A stretch of DNA of 64,000 nt, from assembly GCF_025336525.1 (NCBI RefSeq), contig NZ_JAOCZP010000002.1, positions 744,001 to 808,000 on the forward strand, written 5' to 3'. The DNA is from Chelativorans salis. GTDB lineage: Bacteria; Pseudomonadota; Alphaproteobacteria; Rhizobiales; Rhizobiaceae. Below are positions 37,311 to 47,131 of this stretch, one piece after another; the first letter of the stretch is position 1; the number at the start of each line of letters is the position of its first letter. The notes under the pieces were generated by a model. That model was not told the DNA's origin and searched no databases. It worked only from the letters and a program-made list of their open reading frames with translations. Made by a program: the position numbers and the translations under genes.

Positions 37311-37681
37311 GCGCCCGCCCGCGGCCGGGCGATTCGCCCCGGCGCCACTCCTCCGCGCCCGCCCCGAAAGCCCAAAAGAAGTAGTGCATAGCTGTCCCTT
37401 CCGTCTTTGGCTCATCTTTTTGGAGGGATGTCACGTTTTTGCAACAGCGGCTTTCGCGGCTGGCGCCTGTTGCTGAAAAAAGGCTGATTTGCGGCAAACG
37501 CGGGCATTATCTCGCCACTTTTTGCGTCGCCGCAGCGTTCTGTATCCGCAAAAAGACGGGGCTTACGTATAGGTAAGTGGGGCTTCCCCTGCTGCTAAGT
37601 GCGCGAAGTTAATTGTCTGCGATAACAGCCTTGTTATCCTGCATTCACGCTAGCGCTTAAAGGTAAGGGAGGGTCCTCGTA
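37311..37681 (+). promoter_or_regulatory. 371-bp intergenic region upstream of the FadL-like gene with two inverted repeats
   Basis: No coding frame is credible. It holds CTTTTTGCG (37518-37526) with its perfect inverse CGCAAAAAG (37547-37555), and a perfect GATAACA-GCCT-TGTTATC palindrome at 37621-37638, 43 bp before the ATG. AGGTAAGGGAGGG just before the start is the ribosome-binding site. The palindromes are candidate operators for the outer-membrane gene. Confidence 0.45.
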
Positions 37682-38836
37682 ATGCGTTTCAGTCTTTTCG
37701 GATATTCGGCTTTGGGTGTCGTGCTTATCGCCGCGAGTGCCCAGGCGGGCGGATTTTCCCGCGGCACGGCGGACACGGATATCCTCTACGAGGACGGGAA
37801 TTTCAATTTCCGGGCCGGGGCGACGGTAGTCGTGCCCAGCCATGAGTTTACCTCGGCGCCTGTGGGGAGTCCCGACCCGGCGGCGCTCGTCGGCACTGAT
37901 TATCTGGATACCTACGTCATTCCGTCGGCCGCGGTGAAGTTCATGATCACCGAAAATCTCTCCTGCGCCGGCACCTTCACTCAGCCTTTCGGCGCCTCCA
38001 CCAGCTATGCGGCGCCTTTCGGCGTCAGCGGGAAACTTTCCGAAGACTTGACCCTCAACGAGTTCGGGGCCACCTGCGCCGCCTTCTTCGAGGCGGGTCC
38101 CGGCCGCCTCGCGATTCTCGGCGGCGGGTTTTACGAGACCCTCGACTATGACCTTGAAGCCCTGCCGCCCGGCCTTGGAGGTGCTCCGCTGAGCATCGGC
38201 CTCGGAGGCAAAGACTATGGCTGGCGCGCCGGGGTTGCCTACGAAATTCCGGACATCGCACTGCGCGCGCAGATTCTTTACCGCTCCGGCACAAGCTACG
38301 GCGCAACGGGCTCGGCCACTTCACCGGCGTTCCCCTTGCTTGGTGCACCTGGCTCCACCCTACCGGCTACCGGCACCGGCGAGTTGCCGCAAAGCGTGGA
38401 ACTGAAGGTACAGTCGGGCATCGCGCCGGGGTGGCTGGCCTTCGGCTCGGTCAAGTGGATGGACTGGTCCGTCAACGAGACGCTCCAGGTCAATGTTCCG
38501 GGTACCCCGGTGTCAGCCCCGAACGACTACTACTGGCGCGATGGCTGGACCGTGACAGGCGGCATCGGGCATGCCTTCAACGAGCGCGTCTCCGGCCTTG
38601 TCAGTCTGCAGTGGGATCGCGGCGTGGCCACCGGATACGACCTGAGGTCCGACAAATGGATGTTGGCGGGTGCCGCCAGCTTCAAGGACGACCTCGGAGG
38701 CGAACTGCGCCTCGGGGCCGGTGCGGTCTATCTCGCTTCCGCGGATATTGACCAGCCGGATGCGCGTTTTTTCGGTGCCTCTGCCGATTCAGGCTGGGCC
38801 GGCATCTTCTCGGCCTCCTACAGCGTCAAATGGTAA
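37682..38836 (+). CDS. OmpP1/FadL/TodX-family outer-membrane transport protein
   Basis: A 384-residue outer-membrane barrel for hydrophobic compounds such as long-chain fatty acids. After the signal peptide (ALGVVLIAASAQA) the mature protein starts GGFSRGTADTDILYEDGNF. It ends in the aromatic-rich strand FSASYSVKW, as barrels do. Internal blocks PSAAVKFMITENLSCAGTFTQPFGAS and PQSVELKVQSGIAPGWLAFGSVKW are FadL-like. It is shorter than E. coli FadL (about 446 residues). A rho-independent terminator follows 31 bp after the stop. Confidence 0.88.
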   Translation: MRFSLFGYSALGVVLIAASAQAGGFSRGTADTDILYEDGNFNFRAGATVVVPSHEFTSAPVGSPDPAALVGTDYLDTYVIPSAAVKFMITENLSCAGTFTQPFGASTSYAAPFGVSGKLSEDLTLNEFGATCAAFFEAGPGRLAILGGGFYETLDYDLEALPPGLGGAPLSIGLGGKDYGWRAGVAYEIPDIALRAQILYRSGTSYGATGSATSPAFPLLGAPGSTLPATGTGELPQSVELKVQSGIAPGWLAFGSVKWMDWSVNETLQVNVPGTPVSAPNDYYWRDGWTVTGGIGHAFNERVSGLVSLQWDRGVATGYDLRSDKWMLAGAASFKDDLGGELRLGAGAVYLASADIDQPDARFFGASADSGWAGIFSASYSVKW

Positions 38837-38867
38837 TACCGCGACAGATCTGTTCGATCTGCATCTC

Positions 38868-38896
38868 GACCCGGCCCTCGCGCCGGGTCTTTCTTT
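38868..38896 (+). terminator. Rho-independent terminator after the FadL-like gene
   Basis: GACCCGGC (38868-38875) pairs with GCCGGGTC (38882-38889); the stem is followed by TTTCTTT. An 8-bp GC-rich stem plus T-tract is a strong intrinsic terminator. Confidence 0.85.
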
Positions 38897-39076
38897 GCGG
38901 GGCCGGCGGAGCTGGTTCGGGGGTAAATTCCCCCAGGGGCTTGAAACGGAAGCCGAACTACCGCAGATAGATGGGGTATGTCACCCGGGCCGGGCCCCTC
39001 TGGCAGGCAAGGCGTTGCCTGTGATGTCGGACCGATCGACAACGCGCTCACGCGGCGCAACCTTCAACCCCGATAA

Positions 39077-40006
39077 ATGACATTGCATGATTGGCTGTGG
39101 CCCGGCTTCCTGGCGTTTGTCGCCATTGTTCTTTTTGTCGACCTGTTCATCCTCCACCGCCGGGATCACGTCATCTCGACGCCTGAGGCGTGCCGTACAG
39201 TGGGCGCTTATGTGGGAATGGCGATGGTATTCGCCTCCGGGGTGTTCTTCTTTGCCGGCGGGGACCGGGGAGCCGAGTTTCTTACCGGCTACCTAATCGA
39301 GCAGGCGCTTTCCCTCGACAACATCTTCGTCATCGCGCTCATCTTCACCTATTTCAAGGTGCCGGCGGAAGCCCAGTACCGAGTGCTGTTCTACGGCATC
39401 GTCGGCGCCATCGTCATGCGGCTGTCGCTGATCGTGCCGGGTGTGAAGCTGGTGGACCAGTTCCACGTGGTGGCCATGGCGCTGGGCGGGCTTCTCATCT
39501 TCTCCGGCTTCAAGATGATGACGTCCGGCGACGACATGGTCGACCCCAGCGAGAGCTTCGCCGTAAAGTTGCTCATGCGCACCGGCCGCGTCACGCCGGA
39601 ATATGAGGGATCGAAGTTCCTCACCCGCCGTAACGGCCTTCTCTATATGACGCCGCTCTTTGTCGTTCTGGTGACGGTCGAGATCACCGACCTGATCTTT
39701 GCGGTAGACTCCATTCCGGCGGTGCTGGCGGTTTCCAACGATGCCTTCATCGTCTTTTCCTCCAACGTTTTTGCCATTCTCGGTCTGCGTGCACTGTTCT
39801 TCGTGCTGTCGGGCATGTTGCGCACCTTCCGCCACCTGAAGACCGGGCTGTCGTTGGTTCTCGTCTTCATCGGCCTGAAGATGCTACTTGCCCAGTATAT
39901 CGATATTCCCTCGTTGGTGGCGCTCGGAGTCACCGCGCTCATTATCGGCGGATCGGTGCTGGCCTCCATTCTGCATCGCGAGGAGAGCTCCGAGACGGAG
40001 CGTTAG
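39077..40006 (+). CDS. TerC/Alx-family integral membrane protein
   Basis: A 309-residue membrane protein with about nine helices. Diagnostic acid-containing helices are SLDNIFVIALIF and TDLIFAVDSIPAVLAVS, the core of the TerC family. Some members export manganese and others support metallation of secreted proteins; the exact role here is unknown. Upstream, 39002-39022 contains a strong hairpin (CAGGCAA-GGCG-TTGCCTG), but no recognisable manganese riboswitch was found. Confidence 0.9.
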   Translation: MTLHDWLWPGFLAFVAIVLFVDLFILHRRDHVISTPEACRTVGAYVGMAMVFASGVFFFAGGDRGAEFLTGYLIEQALSLDNIFVIALIFTYFKVPAEAQYRVLFYGIVGAIVMRLSLIVPGVKLVDQFHVVAMALGGLLIFSGFKMMTSGDDMVDPSESFAVKLLMRTGRVTPEYEGSKFLTRRNGLLYMTPLFVVLVTVEITDLIFAVDSIPAVLAVSNDAFIVFSSNVFAILGLRALFFVLSGMLRTFRHLKTGLSLVLVFIGLKMLLAQYIDIPSLVALGVTALIIGGSVLASILHREESSETER

Positions 40007-40205
40007 CCCCGCGTCCTATTTTGCCGGTCCGTCACCGAAATGTGGCGGATCAGCAACACTTTCTCAAGATGCTATGCGCTAGAACTGTGCGGGGACGGTA
40101 TGTCAACTTCCCGCCATAAACCGGGCGCACCGAAATGATCTCTCGGATGGCGCCGCAACGAAAATGCGTGTCAGGAGAAGCCGCAAAGCTGCGGCGAAGG
40201 TGATT

Positions 40206-41916
<1,711 letters not shown>

Positions 41917-41930
<14 letters not shown>

Positions 41931-42717
41931 GCAAATCACGGGCGGTCTCGTCGCCGCCGCACTGGTGCTGCCGGGGACTGTCATCCCCGCGCTCGCGCTG
42001 GATGAGAACGTGGTGGTACAGCAACCGCGCGAGCGCAGCCCGTGGGACGTCTTTCGCTTCGGCTTCTCCGCCTACAAGAGCGGCAAGAAGGAAGAAGCGG
42101 TCGAGGCCTACCGCTACGCTGCCGAGAACGGCCAGGTCGGCGCGAGCTGGAAGCTTGCCCGCATGTATGCCGAAGGCGACGGTGTCGCCCGCAACGACTA
42201 CGAGGCCTTCAAGTTCTTCTCCGAGGTCGCCCAGCAGGATGTGCGGCCCGGCAGCCGTGATGAAAGCTATGTCTCGGATGCGCTGGTGGCCGTCGGCCGG
42301 TATCTGAAGACGGGCATTCCCGGCTCTCCGGTGGAGGCCAATCCTGCCGCCGCACAGCAGTATTTCATGCGCGCGGCCGCTGCATACCGCAATGCGTCGG
42401 CGCAATACGAGCTCGGCCAGATGTTCCTGACCGGCGACGGCGGGACGAAAAACATTCAGCAGGCCGCGCGCTGGCTGCAGCTCTCCGCCGAGAAGGGCCA
42501 TGCCGGCGCCCAGGCGACCTTGGGCAACCTCCTGTTCCAGAGCGGCAAGACCGTGCGCGGGCTGGCGCTGATGACAGCGGCACTTGAGCGGGCAGCACCC
42601 GCCGAAGTTCCCCGGATCCGAGCCATGCAGGAGGAGGCGTTCGCCGTGGCTAGCGAATCCGACCGCCGCACTGCGATTGCGCTGGCCGAGGATTATCGGT
42701 CGAACGGGATGGAGTAG
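41917..42717 (+). CDS. exoR: ExoR: periplasmic Sel1-repeat regulator of exopolysaccharide and motility
   Basis: A 266-residue homologue of rhizobial ExoR, which sits in the periplasm and holds the sensor kinase ExoS inactive until it is proteolysed, then derepressing ChvI-controlled genes. Signal peptide [18 protein letters not shown], followed by Sel1-like repeats: [62 protein letters not shown] (seen as [20 protein letters not shown]), then [18 protein letters not shown] and [35 protein letters not shown] (as [21 protein letters not shown]). The ATG lies inside the end of ilvD (14-bp overlap). It is convergent with xthA, a gene pair kept in Rhizobiales. Confidence 0.92.
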
Positions 42718-42737
42718 GGCCCCTGCGCCCAGAGCCT

Positions 42738-42784
42738 CCGTGGTTTGACCCTTCGGCAAGCCCAGGGTTCACGATGAGGGCTGG
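42738..42784. repeat. Degenerate REP-like unit between exoR and xthA
   Basis: TGGTTTGACCCTTCGGCAAG and a nearby GATGAGGGCTGG resemble the unit at 15442-15475 with several changes and an insertion in the loop. It lies in the 121-bp gap between convergent genes, a typical REP location. Confidence 0.5.
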
Positions 42785-42838
42785 CATCCGCATCGAGGCT
42801 TGCATGCGGCCGCTTTCCTTCATCACCCATACCTTGCT

Positions 42839-43621
42839 CTAAGCCGCCAGCTCCACCACCACCGGTACGTGGTCTGACGGCTTTTCCCAGGCACGGGTGT
42901 GCTTCTGCACGGACGTCGAAGACAGCCGGTCCGCTGCCTCAGGCGACAGCATCAGGTGGTCGATACGGATGCCGTTGTTCTTCTGCCAAGCGCCGGCCTG
43001 ATAGTCCCAGAAGGTGTAAACGCCGGGCTGGTCACTGACGGAGCGCAGCGCGTCGGTCATGCCGAGATTGGTGAGCCTACGGAAAGCCTGCCGGCTTTCC
43101 GGCTGGTAGAGCGCGTCGTCGAGCCAGGCGTCGGCGTTCTTGGCGTCGGCGGGTTCGGGGATGATGTTGTAGTCACCCGCGAGCACCAAAGGCTCCTCCA
43201 ACGCCAGCCGCGCCCTTGTCCAGCCTTCGAGCCGCTCCATCCAGCCGAGCTTATAGGCAAATTTCTCGCTGGCGACAGGGTTGCCGTTGGGAAGATAGAG
43301 CGAGACTACACGAAGGGCGCCGGTCTTAGTGGAAAAAACCCCCTCGATGAAGCGAGCTTGCTCGTCGGCATCGTTGCCCGGAAGGCCACGGGTGACTTCG
43401 TCGAAGCGCAGCTTCGATAGGATGGCGACACCGTTGAAGCCCTTCTGGCCGCTGGTTTCGACATGATAGCCGAGGGATTCTATCGGCTCGCGCGGAAACT
43501 GTTCATCGACGGACTTGATCTCCTGCAGGCAGACGATGTCCGGCTCCGCCTCCCGCAGCCAGTGCAAAAGATTGTCGATGCGCGCCTTGACGCCGTTTAT
43601 GTTCCAGGTGGCGATCTTCAT
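42839..43621 (-). CDS. xthA: Exodeoxyribonuclease III (AP endonuclease)
   Basis: Base-excision repair nuclease of the exonuclease III/APE1 family, 260 residues. Motifs: MKIATWNINGVKAR at the start, CLQEIKS (metal-binding Glu), YLPNGNP, LAGDYNI with DxN, and near the end the paired DHLMLSP and SDHVPVVVEL (catalytic Asp-His). Length and order match E. coli XthA. It is divergent from the NCS2 permease gene and convergent with exoR. Confidence 0.95.
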   Translation of the reverse strand: MKIATWNINGVKARIDNLLHWLREAEPDIVCLQEIKSVDEQFPREPIESLGYHVETSGQKGFNGVAILSKLRFDEVTRGLPGNDADEQARFIEGVFSTKTGALRVVSLYLPNGNPVASEKFAYKLGWMERLEGWTRARLALEEPLVLAGDYNIIPEPADAKNADAWLDDALYQPESRQAFRRLTNLGMTDALRSVSDQPGVYTFWDYQAGAWQKNNGIRIDHLMLSPEAADRLSSTSVQKHTRAWEKPSDHVPVVVELAA

Positions 43622-43740
43622 GCAGAGCTTGTTTCTGTTTCAAAAAAACCAAGGGTGGTGACATGCGCAACTCTGCGTGATCTTTTCACTTCCGCCAACA
43701 AAAAAGATAACGAAGGCGGTTTTCAGAGGGGTGCAACAGA

Positions 43741-45111
43741 ATGACAGAAGCGACAGTCGACCTGCGCGCAAGCCCGGATGAGCTTCGCGCAAGGCTAAAG
43801 AATCCTGACTATACGCCGCCGCTTGCGCAGGCTGTGCCACTAGGCATCCAGCACGTGCTTGCGATGTTCGTCTCCAACGTTACGCCTGCCATCATCGTCG
43901 CGGGCGCGGCCGGATTCGGTTTCGGCTCGAACTCGCCCGACTTTCCCAGCCTTATCTACATGATCCAGATGTCGATGCTGTTCGCCGGCATCGCCACGCT
44001 GTTCCAGACGATCGGAATAGGGCCGGTTGGCGGCCGCCTGCCGATCGTGCAGGGAACGAGCTTCGCCTTCCTGCCGGTCATGATACCGATCGTGGCGGGG
44101 CAGGGGGTGGCGGCAATGGGCGCGCTGATGGGCGGCGTTGTCATCGGCGGCGTTTTCCACTTCCTGCTCGGCACCTTTATCGGGCGGCTGCGCTTCGCAT
44201 TGCCGCCGCTGGTCACTGGCCTCATCGTGCTCATGATCGGCCTGGCGCTGATCAAGGTCGGCATCCAGTATGCCGCGGGCGGCGTGCCGCTGATCGGCAC
44301 ACCGGAATACGGCAGCCTCGCCAATTGGAGCCTCGCTCTGGTCGTCGTCGTGGTTACACTGCTGCTGAAGTTCTTCACCAGGGGCATGTGGTCCATCGCC
44401 GCTGTGCTTCTCGGCCTGATCGCCGGCTATATCGTAGCGCTCGCCATGGGGATGGTGAGCTTCGCCAATGTCGGCAATGCCGGCTGGGTGGCGGTGCCGG
44501 TTCCCTTCAAATGGGGCTTCGACATAACGGCGGCCGCGGTGATCGGCATGTGCTTCATGGCTGTCGTCTCGGCGATCGAGACGGTTGGCGATGTATCGGG
44601 CATCGCCAAGGGCGGCGCCGGCCGCGAGGCGACGGAGAAGGAGATTTCGGGCGCAACCTATGCGGATGGCCTCGGCACGTTCGTGGCAGGCATTTTCGGC
44701 GGGCTTCCCAACACCTCCTTCAGCCAGAACGTTGGTCTCATCTCCATGACCGGCGTCATGAGCCGTCATGTTGTGACCTACGGCGCAATCTTCCTGATCG
44801 CCTGTGGGCTGATCCCCAAGGTCGGTGCGCTGATCTCGACCGTGCCGATCACGGTCCTGGGCGGCGGCGTCATCGTCATGTTCGGCATGGTAGCCGCGGC
44901 CGGCGTCAACATGCTCTCGGCGGTCAAGTGGAACCGGCGCAACATGGTGATCTTCGCCGTATCGCTGTCGGTCGGTCTCGGCCTTCAGCTGGAGCCCGAT
45001 GCCCTACAGCACCTGCCGAAAACGGCACAGATCCTGCTCACTTCGGGCCTGCTGCCATCCGCTTTCCTGGCGATCGTGCTCAACCTCGTCCTACCTGAAG
45101 AGGTGGATTAG
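43741..45111 (+). CDS. NCS2-family nucleobase:cation symporter (uracil/xanthine/urate permease)
   Basis: A 456-residue inner-membrane carrier with about 14 segments. The family motif in segment 8 is SAIETVGDVSGIAKGG, and segment 10 carries GGLPNTSFSQNVGLISMTGV. The N-terminal YTPPLAQAVPLGIQHVLAMF with the substrate-region Q and H is typical. The NTSFSQN variant with SAIETVGD points to xanthine or uric acid rather than uracil; this is inference. GAGGGGTGC precedes the ATG. A bidirectional terminator follows. Confidence 0.9.
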   Translation: MTEATVDLRASPDELRARLKNPDYTPPLAQAVPLGIQHVLAMFVSNVTPAIIVAGAAGFGFGSNSPDFPSLIYMIQMSMLFAGIATLFQTIGIGPVGGRLPIVQGTSFAFLPVMIPIVAGQGVAAMGALMGGVVIGGVFHFLLGTFIGRLRFALPPLVTGLIVLMIGLALIKVGIQYAAGGVPLIGTPEYGSLANWSLALVVVVVTLLLKFFTRGMWSIAAVLLGLIAGYIVALAMGMVSFANVGNAGWVAVPVPFKWGFDITAAAVIGMCFMAVVSAIETVGDVSGIAKGGAGREATEKEISGATYADGLGTFVAGIFGGLPNTSFSQNVGLISMTGVMSRHVVTYGAIFLIACGLIPKVGALISTVPITVLGGGVIVMFGMVAAAGVNMLSAVKWNRRNMVIFAVSLSVGLGLQLEPDALQHLPKTAQILLTSGLLPSAFLAIVLNLVLPEEVD

Positions 45112-45119
45112 GAGAATTG

Positions 45120-45147
45120 AAAAGGGGCCGTATTGCGGGCCCTTTTT
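45120..45147. terminator. Bidirectional rho-independent terminator between NCS2 permease and erpA
   Basis: AAAAGGG-G-CCG (45120-45130), loop TATTG and CGG-G-CCCTTTTT form a stem with one G/G mismatch. T-tracts on both strands allow termination of both the permease gene and the convergent erpA gene. Confidence 0.8.
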
Positions 45148-45164
45148 CGTCCGTCAGCTTGCTA

Positions 45165-45515
45165 TCAGATGGAGAAGCTGGTGCCGCAGCCGCAGGAGGC
45201 GACCGCGTTGGGATTCTTGATCTGGAAGGACTGACCAATGAGGTCATCGACAAAATCGATGACCGAACCGCCCATATAGACGAGCGACAGGTCGTCGATC
45301 AGCACCGTGGCGCCGTTCTTCTCGATGGCGACGTCGTCGTCGTTGCGGCTGTCGGCGAGGTCGAACTTGTAGGAAAACCCCGAGCAGCCGCCGCCCTCAA
45401 CGGACACGCGCAATCCAATCTTGCCGGGCTCGTCGCCAAGGATCTTGGCGATGCGCTTGGCTGCGGCGTCGGTCAGTTCCACGCCCTTCATGTCCGTCTT
45501 CGCGTCAATGCCCAT
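45165..45515 (-). CDS. erpA: Iron-sulphur cluster insertion protein ErpA (HesB/IscA family)
   Basis: A 116-residue A-type carrier that delivers Fe-S clusters to apo-proteins. The three conserved cysteines are in VEGGGCSGFSYKFD and ASCGCGTSFSI. The ATG at 45515 follows AAGGTGAC. Earlier in-frame codons would add a non-conserved extension. It is divergent from dgt, with a complex inverted-repeat element between them. Confidence 0.93.
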   Translation of the reverse strand: MGIDAKTDMKGVELTDAAAKRIAKILGDEPGKIGLRVSVEGGGCSGFSYKFDLADSRNDDDVAIEKNGATVLIDDLSLVYMGGSVIDFVDDLIGQSFQIKNPNAVASCGCGTSFSI

Positions 45516-45862
45516 GGAAGTCACCTTGCATTCACTTATGTCGAATAGGTATGAACGACGAGGCGGCGAGTCAACAAGCAGCGGATATGGCAAGCCCGGC
45601 ACATCTTAACCCGCGTTTCTCACACTCCCTGTGCCCCGCGCCGGTTCAAACAGGCGACAAGGCACGAGAGCGGCGCCGCGCGATGCGGGACATCGGACAA
45701 GCCGCTCGACGCACACTGTCGCCTGTTTCAACGGGCCCGGAGGGCTTTGCAGCGGCCGCCTACGGGCGCGAGACGCTCAACGGTATGTCTTTATACGCCG
45801 TCGCGTCTCGCGCCCGTATCCGGTTTTCCGCAAAGCGACGCAGGGCGCAGGGAGTGTGAGAA
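45516..45862. other. 347-bp intergenic region between erpA and dgt, mostly a nested inverted-repeat element
   Basis: No independent gene is seen. From 45609 onward it is made of the nested repeat element described separately, which runs eight bases into dgt. The first 93 bp next to erpA must hold the erpA promoter, but no clear -35/-10 pair was identified. How dgt is expressed through the element is not evident. Confidence 0.6.
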
Positions 45863-45870
45863 ATGCGGGT
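45609..45870. repeat. 262-bp element with 28-bp terminal inverted repeats and nested hairpins, overlapping the dgt start codon
   Basis: The terminal arms 45609-45636 and 45843-45870 pair at 26 of 28 positions, and the other two are G·T. Inside, 45644-45659 pairs with 45717-45732 (15 of 16), and 45761-45776 pairs perfectly over 16 bp with 45803-45818. The loop of the latter contains GTAT-GTCTTT-ATAC. GAGCGGC/GCCGCTC forms a further small hairpin near 45667. The dgt ATG (45863-45865) is within the right arm. The layout suggests a MITE-like mobile element or a very large structured leader. Confidence 0.8.
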
Positions 45871-47071
45871 CAACGGCATCGGCTTCGGTTATCGGCCGCG
45901 CGCGGTCTACGCCTGTGATCCGGAGCGCTCGCGCGGGCGTTTTTGCGAGGAGCCCGAAAGCCCGACGCGTACGCCCTTCCAGCGCGACCGCGATCGCATC
46001 ATCCATTCCACGGCCTTCCGCAGGCTCAAGCACAAGACGCAGGTCTTCATCGCCCATGAAGGCGACCACTACCGTACGCGGCTCACGCACTCCATCGAGG
46101 TGGCGCAGATAGCCCGGGCGCTCGCCCGCGCGCTCTGCTGCGACGAGGATCTGGCCGAGGCGGTGGCACTGGTGCACGATTTCGGCCACACGCCCTTCGG
46201 GCATACGGGCGAGGAGGCGCTGAACGACAAGATGGAGCCGTGGGGCGGCTTCGACCACAATGCCCAGTCGCTGCGTGTCGTCACCAGGCTGGAGCGCCGC
46301 TACGCGGAGTTCGACGGCCTCAACCTGGCCTGGGAGACGCTGGAGGGGCTCGTCAAGCACAACGGGCCGCTGACCGACGCGCACGACAATGGCCTCAACG
46401 GTCCAGTGCCGCAAGCTATCCGCGACTATTCGGCCCTGCACGACCTCGAGCTTTCCCGCTTCGCCAGCATCGAGGCGCAGTGCGCGGCGATCGCCGACGA
46501 CATCGCCTACAATGCGCACGACATCGATGACGGCCTGCGCGCGGGCCTCCTGACGCTCGACATGCTGCGCGGGGTGGAACTGTCGGGGCGCATCCTGCAG
46601 GCGGTCGGCGAGCGCTATCCAGGTCTCGACCCGGTGCGCACCGGGCACGAGCTGATGCGCCGGCAGATTACGATCATGGTCGAGGATGTCATCGACACGG
46701 CACGCGACAACCTCGAGGCCTTGCATCCGCGTTCGGCCGAGGACGTGCGTGACGCCGGGCGGGCCATGGTCACGTTCTCACCAGGCATGGCGGCGGAGGA
46801 GAAGGCGTTGAAGTCGTTCCTCTACGCAAATCTCTACCGCCACCCGGACGTGCTTGAGGTGCGCAGCCGCGCCGACCGCGTCGTGCGCGACCTGTTCGAC
46901 GCCTATTTCGCCGATCCGCGCGAGATGCCGGAAGGCTGGCGCGAGGGGCTCGACCGGGCCGAGGACCGCGTCAAGGCGCGCGACGTGGCGGACTTTCTGG
47001 CAGGGATGACCGATACCTATGCACTCAAGGAGCACGAGCGCCTGTTTGACCGCACACCTGATTTGCGATAG
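45863..47071 (+). CDS. dgt: Deoxyguanosinetriphosphate triphosphohydrolase-like protein (dNTPase)
   Basis: An HD-domain enzyme that cleaves dNTPs to deoxynucleosides and tripolyphosphate, affecting dNTP pools. The 402-residue protein has [22 protein letters not shown], the metal ligands H in [13 protein letters not shown] and HD in [20 protein letters not shown], and the distal D in [17 protein letters not shown]. The start [14 protein letters not shown] is set by the ATG at 45863, which is part of an inverted-repeat arm. It is followed by argS after 60 bp, the usual Rhizobiales order erpA–dgt–argS. Confidence 0.93.
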   Translation: MRVNGIGFGYRPRAVYACDPERSRGRFCEEPESPTRTPFQRDRDRIIHSTAFRRLKHKTQVFIAHEGDHYRTRLTHSIEVAQIARALARALCCDEDLAEAVALVHDFGHTPFGHTGEEALNDKMEPWGGFDHNAQSLRVVTRLERRYAEFDGLNLAWETLEGLVKHNGPLTDAHDNGLNGPVPQAIRDYSALHDLELSRFASIEAQCAAIADDIAYNAHDIDDGLRAGLLTLDMLRGVELSGRILQAVGERYPGLDPVRTGHELMRRQITIMVEDVIDTARDNLEALHPRSAEDVRDAGRAMVTFSPGMAAEEKALKSFLYANLYRHPDVLEVRSRADRVVRDLFDAYFADPREMPEGWREGLDRAEDRVKARDVADFLAGMTDTYALKEHERLFDRTPDLR

Positions 47072-47131
47072 GGCGCAGGCGACTTGCGGCGGCGGATGCT
47101 GCCGCGTGGTTCTCAATCCGGGACATCGTCC

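Noticed and set aside
38897-39076. yybP-ykoY manganese riboswitch before terC
   Set aside because: I could not find the conserved loop sequences of that class; only generic hairpins are visible.
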